A program made the translations under genes and the position numbers. 64,000 bases of DNA from contig JAHBYZ010000012.1 in assembly GCA_019635695.1 (NCBI GenBank), positions 1-64,000 on the forward strand, in the 5' to 3' direction. Shown piece by piece: positions 37,742 to 47,047 of this stretch. The stretch's first letter is position 1; each line of letters starts with the position of its first letter. The notes beneath the pieces were generated by a model. It made no database searches. It was not told the origin of the DNA and saw nothing but the letters and a program-made list of their open reading frames with translations. This DNA is from Rhizobiaceae bacterium. Its GTDB lineage: Bacteria; Pseudomonadota; Alphaproteobacteria; Rhizobiales; Rhizobiaceae.

Positions 37742-37756
37742 GTTCATTTACTGTTC
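37742..37756 (+). promoter_or_regulatory. Candidate LexA box upstream of the L,D-transpeptidase gene
   Basis: GTTC-N7-GTTC with an AT-rich spacer (GTTCATTTACTGTTC), 53 bases before the L,D-transpeptidase start. It matches the alphaproteobacterial LexA consensus exactly. One or two such matches are expected by chance in 64 kb, so only its intergenic position and AT-rich core favour it. Confidence 0.4.
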
Positions 37757-37808
37757 ACAATCCGCGCCTTAGCCTCCGCGCAGGGCAAAGGCTTGGGATT
37801 CTGGTTCA

Positions 37809-38279
37809 ATGAAGACAGTGCTGCTTGGCATGCTTGCCGCAACGGCGTTCGGGTTGATGCAGGCAGGCGCCGCGCAGGCGACAAGCCTGGTTGCGCGCGT
37901 CGACGTTCCCACGCAGACCATGCAGGTCATTCAATATGGCAAGGTTATCCACACCTGGCCGGTTTCGACCGCGCGCCCCGGTTACATCACGCCGGCCGGC
38001 AACTGGCGGCCCAAGCGCATGCACAAGATGTGGTACTCGCGGAAGTACGACATGTCGCCGATGCCCTATTCCGTATTTTACGATGGCGGTTACGCCATCC
38101 ACGGCACCAGCGCGGTCAGCCGTCTCGGCACGCCGGCCTCGCACGGCTGCGTCCGTCTGGAGACGGAGAATGCGAAGACATTCTACGAACTCGTGCGGGA
38201 AGTCGGTCCGGGCAACACGCGCGTGATCGTGATCCGTGACGCGGCCACGGTCGCGGATGCGTCGGCCAAGAGGCTGTAG
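37809..38279 (+). CDS. L,D-transpeptidase (YkuD domain)
   Basis: A 156-residue exported enzyme: signal peptide to about residue 24 (ending AAQA), then a compact YkuD domain. The active-site set is present: His98 in AIHGTSA, His112 and Cys114 in SHGCVRL. Such enzymes make 3-3 cross-links in peptidoglycan or attach lipoproteins to it, which is prominent in Rhizobiales with polar growth. It is the small single-domain type. A LexA-like box lies upstream. Confidence 0.92.
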   Translation: MKTVLLGMLAATAFGLMQAGAAQATSLVARVDVPTQTMQVIQYGKVIHTWPVSTARPGYITPAGNWRPKRMHKMWYSRKYDMSPMPYSVFYDGGYAIHGTSAVSRLGTPASHGCVRLETENAKTFYELVREVGPGNTRVIVIRDAATVADASAKRL

Positions 38280-38377
38280 CGCCTGGCGGCACGGCCTGCC
38301 GGGCCGCCCGCATTGACTAGTGACGGCCCTTCCGGTTTACAGCGCGGCGATCCCCAGAGCGCCACGCCGGACCGACC

Positions 38378-41284
38378 ATGCTCGACAAGACCTACGATTC
38401 CTCCGCCATCGAACCGCGCATCGCCAAGCGCTGGGAGGACGCCGACGCGTTCGTAGCCGGCGCCGGTGCGGAACCGGGAGCAGAACCCTACGCCATCGTG
38501 ATCCCGCCGCCGAACGTCACCGGCTCCCTGCACATGGGCCATGCGCTCAACGACACGCTGCAGGACGTGTTGATCCGCTTCGAGCGCATGCGCGGCAAGA
38601 ATGTGCTGTGGCAGCCCGGCATGGACCATGCCGGCATCGCGACGCAGATGGTGGTCGAGCGCCAGCTCGCCGAAAGCGGCATCAAGCGCCGCGACCTCGG
38701 GCGCGAGGAGTTTATTCGCCGCGTCTGGACGTGGAAGGAGCAGTCGGGCGGCTCGATCATGCACCAGCTGAAGCGTCTCGGCGCCTCGGCCGACTGGTCG
38801 CGCGAGCGCTTCACCATGGACGAAGGCCTGTCGGAAGCGGTGCTCGAAGTGTTCGTGCGGCTCTACAAGGAAGGGCTGATCTATCGCGGCAAGCGGCTGG
38901 TCAACTGGGACCCGACCTTCGAGACGGCGATCTCCGACCTCGAGGTGGAGAACAAGGAAGCCGCCGGCCATATGTGGCACTTCAAGTACCCGCTGGCGGG
39001 CGGCGAGACCTACACCTATGTCGAGAAGGACGCCGACGGGAACGTCACCTTCCAGGAAAAGCGCAACTACATCTCCATCGCCACGACGCGTCCTGAAACG
39101 ATGCTCGGCGACGGCGCGGTGGCCGTTCATCCTTCCGACGCGCGCTATGCGCCGATCGTCGGCAAGCTTTGCGAGATTCCGGTCGGACCCAAGGCTCACC
39201 GCCGGCTGATCCCCATCATCACCGACGAATATCCGGACCCGACCTTCGGCTCGGGCGCGGTGAAGATCACCGGCGCGCACGACTTCAACGACTATCAGGT
39301 CGCCCGCCGCAACAGCATCCCGCTGTATCGCCTGATGGATACCCGCGCGGCCATGCGCGACGACGGCGAGCCCTACGCGGTCTATGCCGCGCAGGCGCTG
39401 GAGATCGCCAAGTCCGGCGAGCTGCCGTCCGAGTCCGAGGTGGACGGCATCAACCTCGTGCCGGACGAGTATCGCGGCCTCGACCGCTACGAGGCCAGGC
39501 GGCGCATCGTCGACCAGATCAACGCCGAGGGTCTCGCCGTGACGGTGAAGGACGCCGAGGGCAACGACGTGCCCTACGTCGAGTCGAAGAAGATCATGCA
39601 GCCCTTCGGCGACCGCTCCGGCGTGGTCATCGAGCCGATGCTGACCGATCAGTGGTTCGCCGATGCCAAGACGCTGGCGCAACCCGCCATCGCTTCCGTC
39701 CGCGAGGGCCGAACGAAATTCGTGCCGAAGAACTGGGAGAAGACCTATTTCGACTGGATGGAGAACATCGAGCCGTGGTGCATCTCGCGCCAGCTCTGGT
39801 GGGGCCACCAGATCCCGGCATGGTACGGGCCGGACGGGCATGTGTTCGTCGCCAAGACCGAGAAGGAAGCGCTGGACGACGCGGTCGAATACTATCTGGC
39901 TCTCGAAGGGCCGTGGAAGGCGTTCGTCCAGGAGAAGCTGGAGAATTTCGAGCCGGGCGCGATCCTGACGCGCGACGAGGACGTGCTGGACACCTGGTTC
40001 TCCTCGGCGCTGTGGCCGTTCTCGACGCTCGGATGGCCGCAGGACACGCGGGAGCTGAAGACCTACTACCAGACCGATGTGCTGGTGACCGGCTTCGACA
40101 TCATCTTCTTCTGGGTCGCCCGCATGATGATGATGGGCCTGCACTTCATGGACGAGGAGCCGTTCCACACGGTCTATGTCCACGCGCTCGTGCGCGACAA
40201 GAACGGGCAGAAGATGTCGAAGTCGAAGGGCAACGTCATCGACCCGCTCGACCTCATCGGCGAGTACGGGGCCGACGCGCTGCGATTCACTTTGGCGATC
40301 ATGGCGGCGCAGGGCAGGGACGTGAAGCTCGACCCCGCCCGCATAGCTGGATACCGCAACTTCGGCACCAAGCTATGGAACGCCACGCGCTTTGCCGAGA
40401 TGAACGGCGTTGTCCATGGCAGCGGCTTCGATCCGGCGTCGGCGAAGCTCACCGTCAACCGCTGGATCCTCACCGAGCTCGGCCGCGCCTCCGCCGAGGT
40501 GACCGGGGGCATCGAGGGGTTCCGCTTCAACGATGCGGCGGGCGCGGCCTACCGCTTTGTCTGGAATCTGGTCTGCGACTGGTATGTCGAGCTGCTGAAG
40601 CCCGTGTTCATGGGCGAGGACGAGGCTGCCAAGACCGAGAGCCGGCTCGTCATGGGCTACGTGCTCGACGAGATCTACAAGCTGCTGCATCCATTCATGC
40701 CGTTTATCACCGAGGAGCTGTGGTCGCAGACCGCCGGCGACGCCGGTCGCTCAGGCTTGTTGTGTCACGCCCGCTGGCCGCGGCCCGATTTCGCCGATGC
40801 CGATGCCGCAGCCGAAATCAACTGGCTGGTCGACCTCGTGTCCGGAGTCCGCTCGGTGCGTTCGGAGATGAACGTACCGGCAGGCGCGGTGGCGCCGCTC
40901 GTGGTCGTCGGAGCGCTCGACACGACGCGCGAGCGCGTCGCGCGCCACCTGCCGGCGATCCAGCGGCTGGCACGGGCGGGCGAGGTGAGTTTCACCAACG
41001 AAGCGCCGCGCGGCTCGGCGCAGCTCGTCATCGGCGAGGCGACCTACTGCCTGCCGCTTGGCGACCTCATCGACCTCAAGGCGGAATCCGCGCGCATTGC
41101 CAAGGAACTGGCGAAGAACGCCGACGAGATCGCTCGCATCGAAAAGAAGCTGGGCAATCCGCAGTTCGTAGCCAAGGCGGCGCCGGAGGTGGTCGACGCC
41201 GAACGCGAGAAGCTCGGCGAGCTCAGCGAGGCGAGGGAGCGGCTCGATACCGCGCTGGCCCGGGTTCGCGACGCCGGGCAATAA
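38378..41284 (+). CDS. valS: Valyl-tRNA synthetase
   Basis: A 968-residue class I synthetase. The HIGH motif is in PPNVTGSLHMGHAL, the KMSKS motif in GQKMSKSKGNVIDP. The CP1 editing domain has TTRPETMLGDGAVAVHP. A C-terminal coiled coil follows (about 890-965, IAKELAKNADEIARIEKKLG), which binds the tRNA. The length is normal. The ATG at 38378 (MLDKTYDSSAIE) matches the family. It is transcribed alone, 98 bases after the L,D-transpeptidase gene. Confidence 0.97.
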   Translation: MLDKTYDSSAIEPRIAKRWEDADAFVAGAGAEPGAEPYAIVIPPPNVTGSLHMGHALNDTLQDVLIRFERMRGKNVLWQPGMDHAGIATQMVVERQLAESGIKRRDLGREEFIRRVWTWKEQSGGSIMHQLKRLGASADWSRERFTMDEGLSEAVLEVFVRLYKEGLIYRGKRLVNWDPTFETAISDLEVENKEAAGHMWHFKYPLAGGETYTYVEKDADGNVTFQEKRNYISIATTRPETMLGDGAVAVHPSDARYAPIVGKLCEIPVGPKAHRRLIPIITDEYPDPTFGSGAVKITGAHDFNDYQVARRNSIPLYRLMDTRAAMRDDGEPYAVYAAQALEIAKSGELPSESEVDGINLVPDEYRGLDRYEARRRIVDQINAEGLAVTVKDAEGNDVPYVESKKIMQPFGDRSGVVIEPMLTDQWFADAKTLAQPAIASVREGRTKFVPKNWEKTYFDWMENIEPWCISRQLWWGHQIPAWYGPDGHVFVAKTEKEALDDAVEYYLALEGPWKAFVQEKLENFEPGAILTRDEDVLDTWFSSALWPFSTLGWPQDTRELKTYYQTDVLVTGFDIIFFWVARMMMMGLHFMDEEPFHTVYVHALVRDKNGQKMSKSKGNVIDPLDLIGEYGADALRFTLAIMAAQGRDVKLDPARIAGYRNFGTKLWNATRFAEMNGVVHGSGFDPASAKLTVNRWILTELGRASAEVTGGIEGFRFNDAAGAAYRFVWNLVCDWYVELLKPVFMGEDEAAKTESRLVMGYVLDEIYKLLHPFMPFITEELWSQTAGDAGRSGLLCHARWPRPDFADADAAAEINWLVDLVSGVRSVRSEMNVPAGAVAPLVVVGALDTTRERVARHLPAIQRLARAGEVSFTNEAPRGSAQLVIGEATYCLPLGDLIDLKAESARIAKELAKNADEIARIEKKLGNPQFVAKAAPEVVDAEREKLGELSEARERLDTALARVRDAGQ

Positions 41285-41300
41285 GCAGGACCGCTGGATC

Positions 41301-41323
41301 ACTTCCCCGCCCGGCGGGGAAGT
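41301..41323 (+). terminator. Probable valS terminator hairpin
   Basis: ACTTCCCCGC (41301-41310) pairs perfectly with GCGGGGAAGT (41314-41323) around a 3-base loop, 17 bases after the valS stop. There is no T-run, so termination may be Rho-assisted. Confidence 0.45.
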
Positions 41324-41693
41324 CGCCCTTGCCGCTCGCCCCGTCGTGGCGTTTCCGTTGCGTGAGGCACGGCCGGAAGCCGGCTTGTGCTGTTTCGGCA
41401 ACACTCTTTCAACAAGCCGCGCGCTATAGAAGGCGCGGGCATGGGGGTGCCCATTTCCCGCCATAAAGGGGTAGCACCCCGGTTGTCACGAGTGATGCCC
41501 GAGTGGGCGACGAATTGCGCGGACGTTCCGCGCGCAGGGCCAGATGGTAGCGTTCGACGTGGGCGGGGTTCGGAAATCGGCATGCGGTTCGCTGCATGGC
41601 GTCGCATTTCCGGCCTGTGGCGACGTGCGTTTCCTGACCGGCCGCTCACAAGGAGCCGCGGCGAGAGCGCGCGGCGCGAGAGAAACTGGATTG
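41324..41693 (+). other. 370-base gene-free region upstream of exoR, with competing hairpins
   Basis: No convincing ORF on either strand. CTATAG at 41424-41429 may be a -10 but lacks a good -35. Downstream, GGGCA/TGCCC (41437-41441/41448-41452) and GGGGT/ACCCC (41468-41472/41476-41480) form two small hairpins. GGGGTGC (41444-41450) can instead pair fully with GCACCCC (41474-41480), so the structures exclude each other. If transcribed, this would be a leader of roughly 250 bases for exoR. Confidence 0.4.
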
Positions 41694-42494
41694 ATGCGTT
41701 CCCTTCGGTCGTTCAGGGCGGGCATTCTGGCGGTGGCAATCGCCGCATCGGGCGTCTTTGCAGCGCCGGCGCTTGCGCTGGACGGTGCGATCGTGACCGA
41801 AAAGCCGGAGCGCAGCCCGTGGGCGGTGTTCCGGTTCGGCTTCACGGCCTATAAGCAGGGTCACAAGGATCAGGCCGTCGAGGCGTACCGCTATGCTGCC
41901 GAGAACGGGCAGATCGGTGCGAGCTGGAAGCTTGCGCGCATGTACGCCGAGGGCGACGGCGTCACCCGCGACGACTATGAAGCCTTCAAGTTCTTCAGCG
42001 AGATCGCCAGGCAGGATGTCGAGCCGGGCAGCCCCGACGAGAGCTATATGTCGGACGCGCTGGTGGCGCTCGCCGGCTACCTGAAGCGCGGCATTCCCGG
42101 TACGCCGGTGCAGCCCAACATGCAGGCATCGCAGGATTACTACATGCGTGCCGCCGCTACCTATCGCAACCCGAATGCGCAGTACGAGGTGGGGCGCATG
42201 TTCCTCGCCGGCGACGGCGTCAAGAAGAGCATGAAGCAGGCTGGCCGCTGGTTCCAGCTCGCGGCCGCCAAGGGCCATGCCGGCGCGCTGGCGACGCTCG
42301 GCCAGATGCTTTTCTACGACGGTACGCGCGTGCGCGGACTGGCGATGATGACGGTTGCACTGGAGCGCGCGCCGGCCGGCGATTCCGGCTGGATCCGCGA
42401 CGCCCAGGAAGAAGCGTTCGCAGCCGCCGACGAAAGCGAGCGCCGCACGGCGATCACGCTGGCGCAGGACATGCTGACCAAGGTCGGGCACTGA
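41694..42494 (+). CDS. exoR: ExoR, periplasmic Sel1-repeat regulator of exopolysaccharide synthesis
   Basis: A 266-residue exported protein: signal peptide to about residue 30 (VFAAPALA), then tandem Sel1/TPR-like repeats (AVEAYRYAAENGQIGASWKL, YEVGRMFLAGDGVKKSMKQA, HAGALATLGQMLFYDGTRV). The order VFRFGFTAYKQG, EAFKFFSEIARQDVEPGS and LAGYLKRGIPGTPV matches rhizobial ExoR. In that family it binds the sensor ChvG (ExoS) in the periplasm and restrains the ChvG-ChvI system, controlling succinoglycan, flagella and acid response. The start at 41694 is set by the signal peptide; upstream frame is not coding. Confidence 0.85.
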   Translation: MRSLRSFRAGILAVAIAASGVFAAPALALDGAIVTEKPERSPWAVFRFGFTAYKQGHKDQAVEAYRYAAENGQIGASWKLARMYAEGDGVTRDDYEAFKFFSEIARQDVEPGSPDESYMSDALVALAGYLKRGIPGTPVQPNMQASQDYYMRAAATYRNPNAQYEVGRMFLAGDGVKKSMKQAGRWFQLAAAKGHAGALATLGQMLFYDGTRVRGLAMMTVALERAPAGDSGWIRDAQEEAFAAADESERRTAITLAQDMLTKVGH

Positions 42495-42518
42495 ACTCAG
42501 CGCGCCGTCCCGGCAGTG

Positions 42519-43323
<805 letters not shown>

Positions 43324-43417
43324 CGGTCACTCCGCTGGCACTTCGTGGTGCATCAAATGCACGCGCGGCAACGCCACCGCAAGCGCTGCGGCGACTGCTG
43401 CTGCCAATGGTCGGAAG

Positions 43418-43768
43418 TCAGACTGAGAAGGACGTGCCGCAGCCGCAGGAGGCGACCGCATTGGGATTCCTGATCTGGAAGGACTGGCCCATCAGATCGT
43501 CGACGAAGTCGATGACCGAGCCGCCCATGTATACCAGCGACAGGTCGTCGATCAGCACCGTCGCACCGTTCTTCTCGATCGCGACATCGTCCTCGTTGCG
43601 GGCGCCAGTCAGGTCGAACTTGTAGGAAAAGCCGGAGCAGCCCCCGCCCTCCACCGAGACGCGCAACGCCGACGCGCCCGGTTCTTTGGCCACGATCGTC
43701 GCGATGCGCTTCGCAGCCGCGTCGCTCAATTCCACCGACTTCATCGAGGTCTTCGCGTCAGCGCCCAT
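43418..43768 (-). CDS. erpA: A-type iron-sulfur carrier/assembly protein (ErpA/IscA family)
   Basis: A 116-residue HesB-fold protein with the three conserved cysteines: GGGCSGFSYKF and the C-terminal SCGCGTSF. It receives and delivers Fe-S clusters to apoproteins. The start at 43768 has AAGGTG about 7 bases upstream; a later Met (MKSVELSD) is possible. It is divergent from the dGTPase gene. ErpA and IscA are not easily told apart from sequence alone, so the symbol is a best guess. Confidence 0.85.
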   Translation of the reverse strand: MGADAKTSMKSVELSDAAAKRIATIVAKEPGASALRVSVEGGGCSGFSYKFDLTGARNEDDVAIEKNGATVLIDDLSLVYMGGSVIDFVDDLMGQSFQIRNPNAVASCGCGTSFSV

Positions 43769-43887
43769 GATGGTCACCTTGCCTTCGCACTTGCACCATA
43801 GGTATGAAGCGGCCTGTCCCAAGTCAACCTTGGGCAGATCGACCGGCGGGGCGGCCATCGATCCGAGGCGACGGGCGGGAAGGCAGG

Positions 43888-45108
43888 ATGGAAGAGCAGG
43901 GCGGCCTTGCGGGGATAGGCTTCGGCTACCGGCCGCGCGCAGCCTATGCCTGCGATCCGGCACAAAGCCGCGGGCGCTTCACCGACGAGCCGGAAAGCCG
44001 CACGCGCACGCCATTCCAGCGCGACCGCGACCGCATCATCCACTCGACCGCCTTCCGCCGGCTCAAGCATAAGACGCAAGTGTTCATCGCCCACGAAGGT
44101 GACCACTACCGGACGCGACTCACTCATTCCATCGAGGTGGCGCAGATCGCGCGTGCGCTGGCCCGCGCACTGCTCGCCGACGAGGATCTGGCCGAGGCGA
44201 TCGCGCTGGTCCACGATTTCGGCCACACGCCCTTCGGCCACACCGGCGAGGACGCGCTGGACGCTTGCATGAGGCCGTGGGGCGGCTTCGACCACAACGC
44301 GCAGGCGCTGCGCGTCGTCACGGCGCTGGAAAAGCGCTACGCGGCGTTCGACGGACTGAACCTGACCTGGGAGACGCTGGAGGGACTGGTCAAGCACAAC
44401 GGTCCGCTGACGGATGCGACGGGCAGGGGGCTGAAAGGTCCGGTGCCGGCGACGATCGTCCACTTCAACGAGTTGTTCGACCTCGGTTTGTCGCAGCATG
44501 CTTCGCTCGAAGCGCAATGCGCGGCAATCGCCGACGACATCGCCTACAATGCGCACGACATAGACGACGGACTGCGCTCCGGCCTGCTGTCGCTGCCGAT
44601 GCTGGAAGAGGTGTCGTTGGTGCGCGCGATCCTCGGCACCGTGCGCGCCGAATATCCCCATCTCGATCCTGTGCGAACCGCGCACGAGCTTGTGCGCCGG
44701 CAGATCACCGCCATGGTCGAGGACGTGATCGCGACCTCGCGGCGACGGCTGGAAGAGGCCGCGCCCAAATCCGCTGATGACGTCCGTGCTGCGGGCCGCA
44801 CCATCGTCGGTTTCTCCGACGCCATGGCGGCGGACGAGAAGGCGCTGAAGACGTTCCTCTACGCCAATCTCTATCGCAACACCGAGGTAATGGCCGAGCG
44901 CGAGAAGGCGGACCGCGTCGTGCGCGACCTGTTCGCGGCCTACATGGCCGACCCTGCAACCATGCCCGAGGGCTGGCGCGAGGTGCTGGCTCGCGCCGAG
45001 GATCGGGTCAAGGCACGTCACGTCGCCGACTTCCTCGCCGGCATGACCGACACCTACGCGCTCAAGGAGCACCGGCGGTTGTTTGACCACACCCCCGATT
45101 TGGGCTAG
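43888..45108 (+). CDS. dgt: Deoxyguanosinetriphosphate triphosphohydrolase-like protein
   Basis: A 406-residue HD-domain enzyme, type 2 dGTPase. It has [20 protein letters not shown], the HD metal site in [14 protein letters not shown] and [15 protein letters not shown], and [12 protein letters not shown]. It hydrolyses dNTPs to deoxynucleosides and triphosphate and helps control nucleotide pools. The start at 43888 ([11 protein letters not shown]) has AAGG close upstream; an open frame to 43804 overlaps the divergent gene's leader. argS follows after 60 bases, a usual rhizobial order. Confidence 0.93.
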   Translation: MEEQGGLAGIGFGYRPRAAYACDPAQSRGRFTDEPESRTRTPFQRDRDRIIHSTAFRRLKHKTQVFIAHEGDHYRTRLTHSIEVAQIARALARALLADEDLAEAIALVHDFGHTPFGHTGEDALDACMRPWGGFDHNAQALRVVTALEKRYAAFDGLNLTWETLEGLVKHNGPLTDATGRGLKGPVPATIVHFNELFDLGLSQHASLEAQCAAIADDIAYNAHDIDDGLRSGLLSLPMLEEVSLVRAILGTVRAEYPHLDPVRTAHELVRRQITAMVEDVIATSRRRLEEAAPKSADDVRAAGRTIVGFSDAMAADEKALKTFLYANLYRNTEVMAEREKADRVVRDLFAAYMADPATMPEGWREVLARAEDRVKARHVADFLAGMTDTYALKEHRRLFDHTPDLG

Positions 45109-45168
45109 TGCGGGCCGCTTTCCGGGCTGTGCACGACGGTCTGCCCGGTCAATCCCGGACATAATCGC

Positions 45169-46929
45169 ATGAACATCTTCGCCGATTTCAACAATCGGAT
45201 CAGCAAAGCCGTAGAAGCCCTTGATTTGAAAACGCCGGACGGTGCGCGACCCGATACCTCGCGCATCGGCGTCGAGCCGCCGCGCGATGCCAGCCACGGC
45301 GATCTCGCCACCAACGCGGCAATGGTTCTGGCCAAGCCGCTCGGCATGAACCCGCGCGCGCTCGCCGAGCGGCTGGCGGTGGAATTGCGCAGGGACGCCG
45401 ACATCGCCACCGTCGAGGTGGCCGGTCCCGGCTTCGTCAATCTGCGGCTGGCAGATCGTTTCTGGCACGGTCTGCTCGGCCAGGTGCTTGCCAAGGGGCG
45501 CGATTTCGGCCGCTCGGCACTTGGCGGCGGACGCAAGGCCAATGTCGAATACGTCTCGGCCAACCCGACCGGGCCGATGCATGTCGGCCACTGCCGCGGC
45601 GCGGTGGTGGGAGACGCGCTGGCGAACCTGATGGGCTTTGCCGGGTGGGACGTGACCAAAGAATACTACATCAACGATGCCGGCTCGCAGATCGACGTGC
45701 TCGGCCGCTCGGCCTTGCTGCGCTATCGCGAGGCGCTTGGCGAGACCATCGGCGAGATCCCGGCGGGCCTCTATCCGGGCGATTACCTGAAACCGGTGGG
45801 CCAGGCGCTGGCGGCGGAGTTCGGCACGCGGCTGAACCAGATGCCCGAAGACGAGGCGCTCGCCATCGTCAAGGACCGCACCGTCGACGCGATGATGGTG
45901 ATGATCCGCGAGGACCTCGCCGCGCTCAACGTTCATCACGAGGTGTTCTACTCGGAGCGCACGCTGCATGCCGACAATGCTGCGGCGATCAGGAGCGCGG
46001 TCAACGATCTGACGCTCAAGGGCTTCATCTATCACGGCACGCTGCCGCCTCCGAAGGGCCAATTGCCGGAGGACTGGGAGGACCGCGAGCAGACCCTGTT
46101 CCGCTCCACCGACGTCGGCGACGACATCGATCGTCCGCTGGTGAAGTCCGACGGCTCCTATACCTATTTCGCTGCCGACGTGGCCTATCTCAAGGACAAG
46201 TGGAAGCGCGGCTTCGAGGAGATGATCTTCATCCTTGGCGCCGACCACGGCGGCTACGTCAAGCGCATGGAGGCGCTGGCGCGCGCCATGACGGACGGTC
46301 AGGCGAAGCTGACCGTGCTTCTTTGCCAACTGGTCAAACTGTTCCGCGATGGCGAGCCCGTCCGCATGTCCAAACGGTCGGGGGAGTTCGTCACGCTGCG
46401 CGACGTGGTCGACGAGGTCGGCCGCGACGCCATCCGCTTTATGATGCTGTATCGCAAAAGCGATGCGCCGCTCGACTTCGACTTCGCCAAGGTGACCGAG
46501 CAGTCCAAGGACAATCCGGTCTTCTACGTGCAGTACGCCTCGGCGCGCACGCATTCCGTATTTCGCCAGGCGCGCGAGCAGATGGGCGCCGTGGCAGACG
46601 CACCGCGCGCGACGCTGGCCGCGGCGGCTCATCTGCTGGCCGACGAAGGCGAACTGGCGCTGATCCGCAAGCTGGCGGAATATCCGCGGCTTATCGAGCA
46701 GGCGGCGACTGCGCACGAGCCGCATCGGCTGGCCTTCTATCTCTACGATCTGGCCAGCGCGTTCCACGCGCAGTGGAACCGCGGCACCGAGACACCCGCC
46801 TTACGCTTTGTTAAGGTTAACGAACCAGAATTGACGCATGCCAGACTAGGGCTGGTGCAGGCCGTTTCGGACGTGATTGCGTCCGGCCTTGCGATCATCG
46901 GCGCGGATGCGCCGGAGGAGATGCGCTAG
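45169..46929 (+). CDS. argS: Arginyl-tRNA synthetase
   Basis: A 586-residue class I synthetase. The N-terminal Add1 domain precedes the HIGH-type motif in [36 protein letters not shown] is the KMSK region, and the C-terminal DALR anticodon-binding domain ends [13 protein letters not shown]. The length is normal. It lies at the head of the conserved run argS-SPOR-nagZ-scpAB. Confidence 0.97.
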   Translation: MNIFADFNNRISKAVEALDLKTPDGARPDTSRIGVEPPRDASHGDLATNAAMVLAKPLGMNPRALAERLAVELRRDADIATVEVAGPGFVNLRLADRFWHGLLGQVLAKGRDFGRSALGGGRKANVEYVSANPTGPMHVGHCRGAVVGDALANLMGFAGWDVTKEYYINDAGSQIDVLGRSALLRYREALGETIGEIPAGLYPGDYLKPVGQALAAEFGTRLNQMPEDEALAIVKDRTVDAMMVMIREDLAALNVHHEVFYSERTLHADNAAAIRSAVNDLTLKGFIYHGTLPPPKGQLPEDWEDREQTLFRSTDVGDDIDRPLVKSDGSYTYFAADVAYLKDKWKRGFEEMIFILGADHGGYVKRMEALARAMTDGQAKLTVLLCQLVKLFRDGEPVRMSKRSGEFVTLRDVVDEVGRDAIRFMMLYRKSDAPLDFDFAKVTEQSKDNPVFYVQYASARTHSVFRQAREQMGAVADAPRATLAAAAHLLADEGELALIRKLAEYPRLIEQAATAHEPHRLAFYLYDLASAFHAQWNRGTETPALRFVKVNEPELTHARLGLVQAVSDVIASGLAIIGADAPEEMR

Positions 46930-46944
46930 GTTCACGGAACGTTC
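46930..46944 (+). promoter_or_regulatory. Candidate LexA-box-like sequence upstream of the SPOR gene
   Basis: GTTC-N7-GTTC (GTTCACGGAACGTTC) directly after the argS stop and about 100 bases before the SPOR-protein start. The spacer is GC-rich and includes a GGAACGTTCC palindrome, so it may be chance or another dyad operator. Confidence 0.25.
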
Positions 46945-47047
46945 CTGTCACCTTTTGCCCACAATGCGCTGGTAGGGGCCGGTACTCCGTCCCCATGGTG
47001 CAATGCGACGTCGCCGGCGTCCGATCAGTTCGAGTGCGGGAAAAAGC

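Noticed and set aside
39169-41466. 765-codon alternative frame inside valS
   Set aside because: Arg/Gly/Ala-rich shadow of the valS reading frame, with no start signal.
43774-46767. 997-codon open frame on the minus strand
   Set aside because: It is antisense to dgt and argS, both clearly real by motif content; no domain could be recognised in it.
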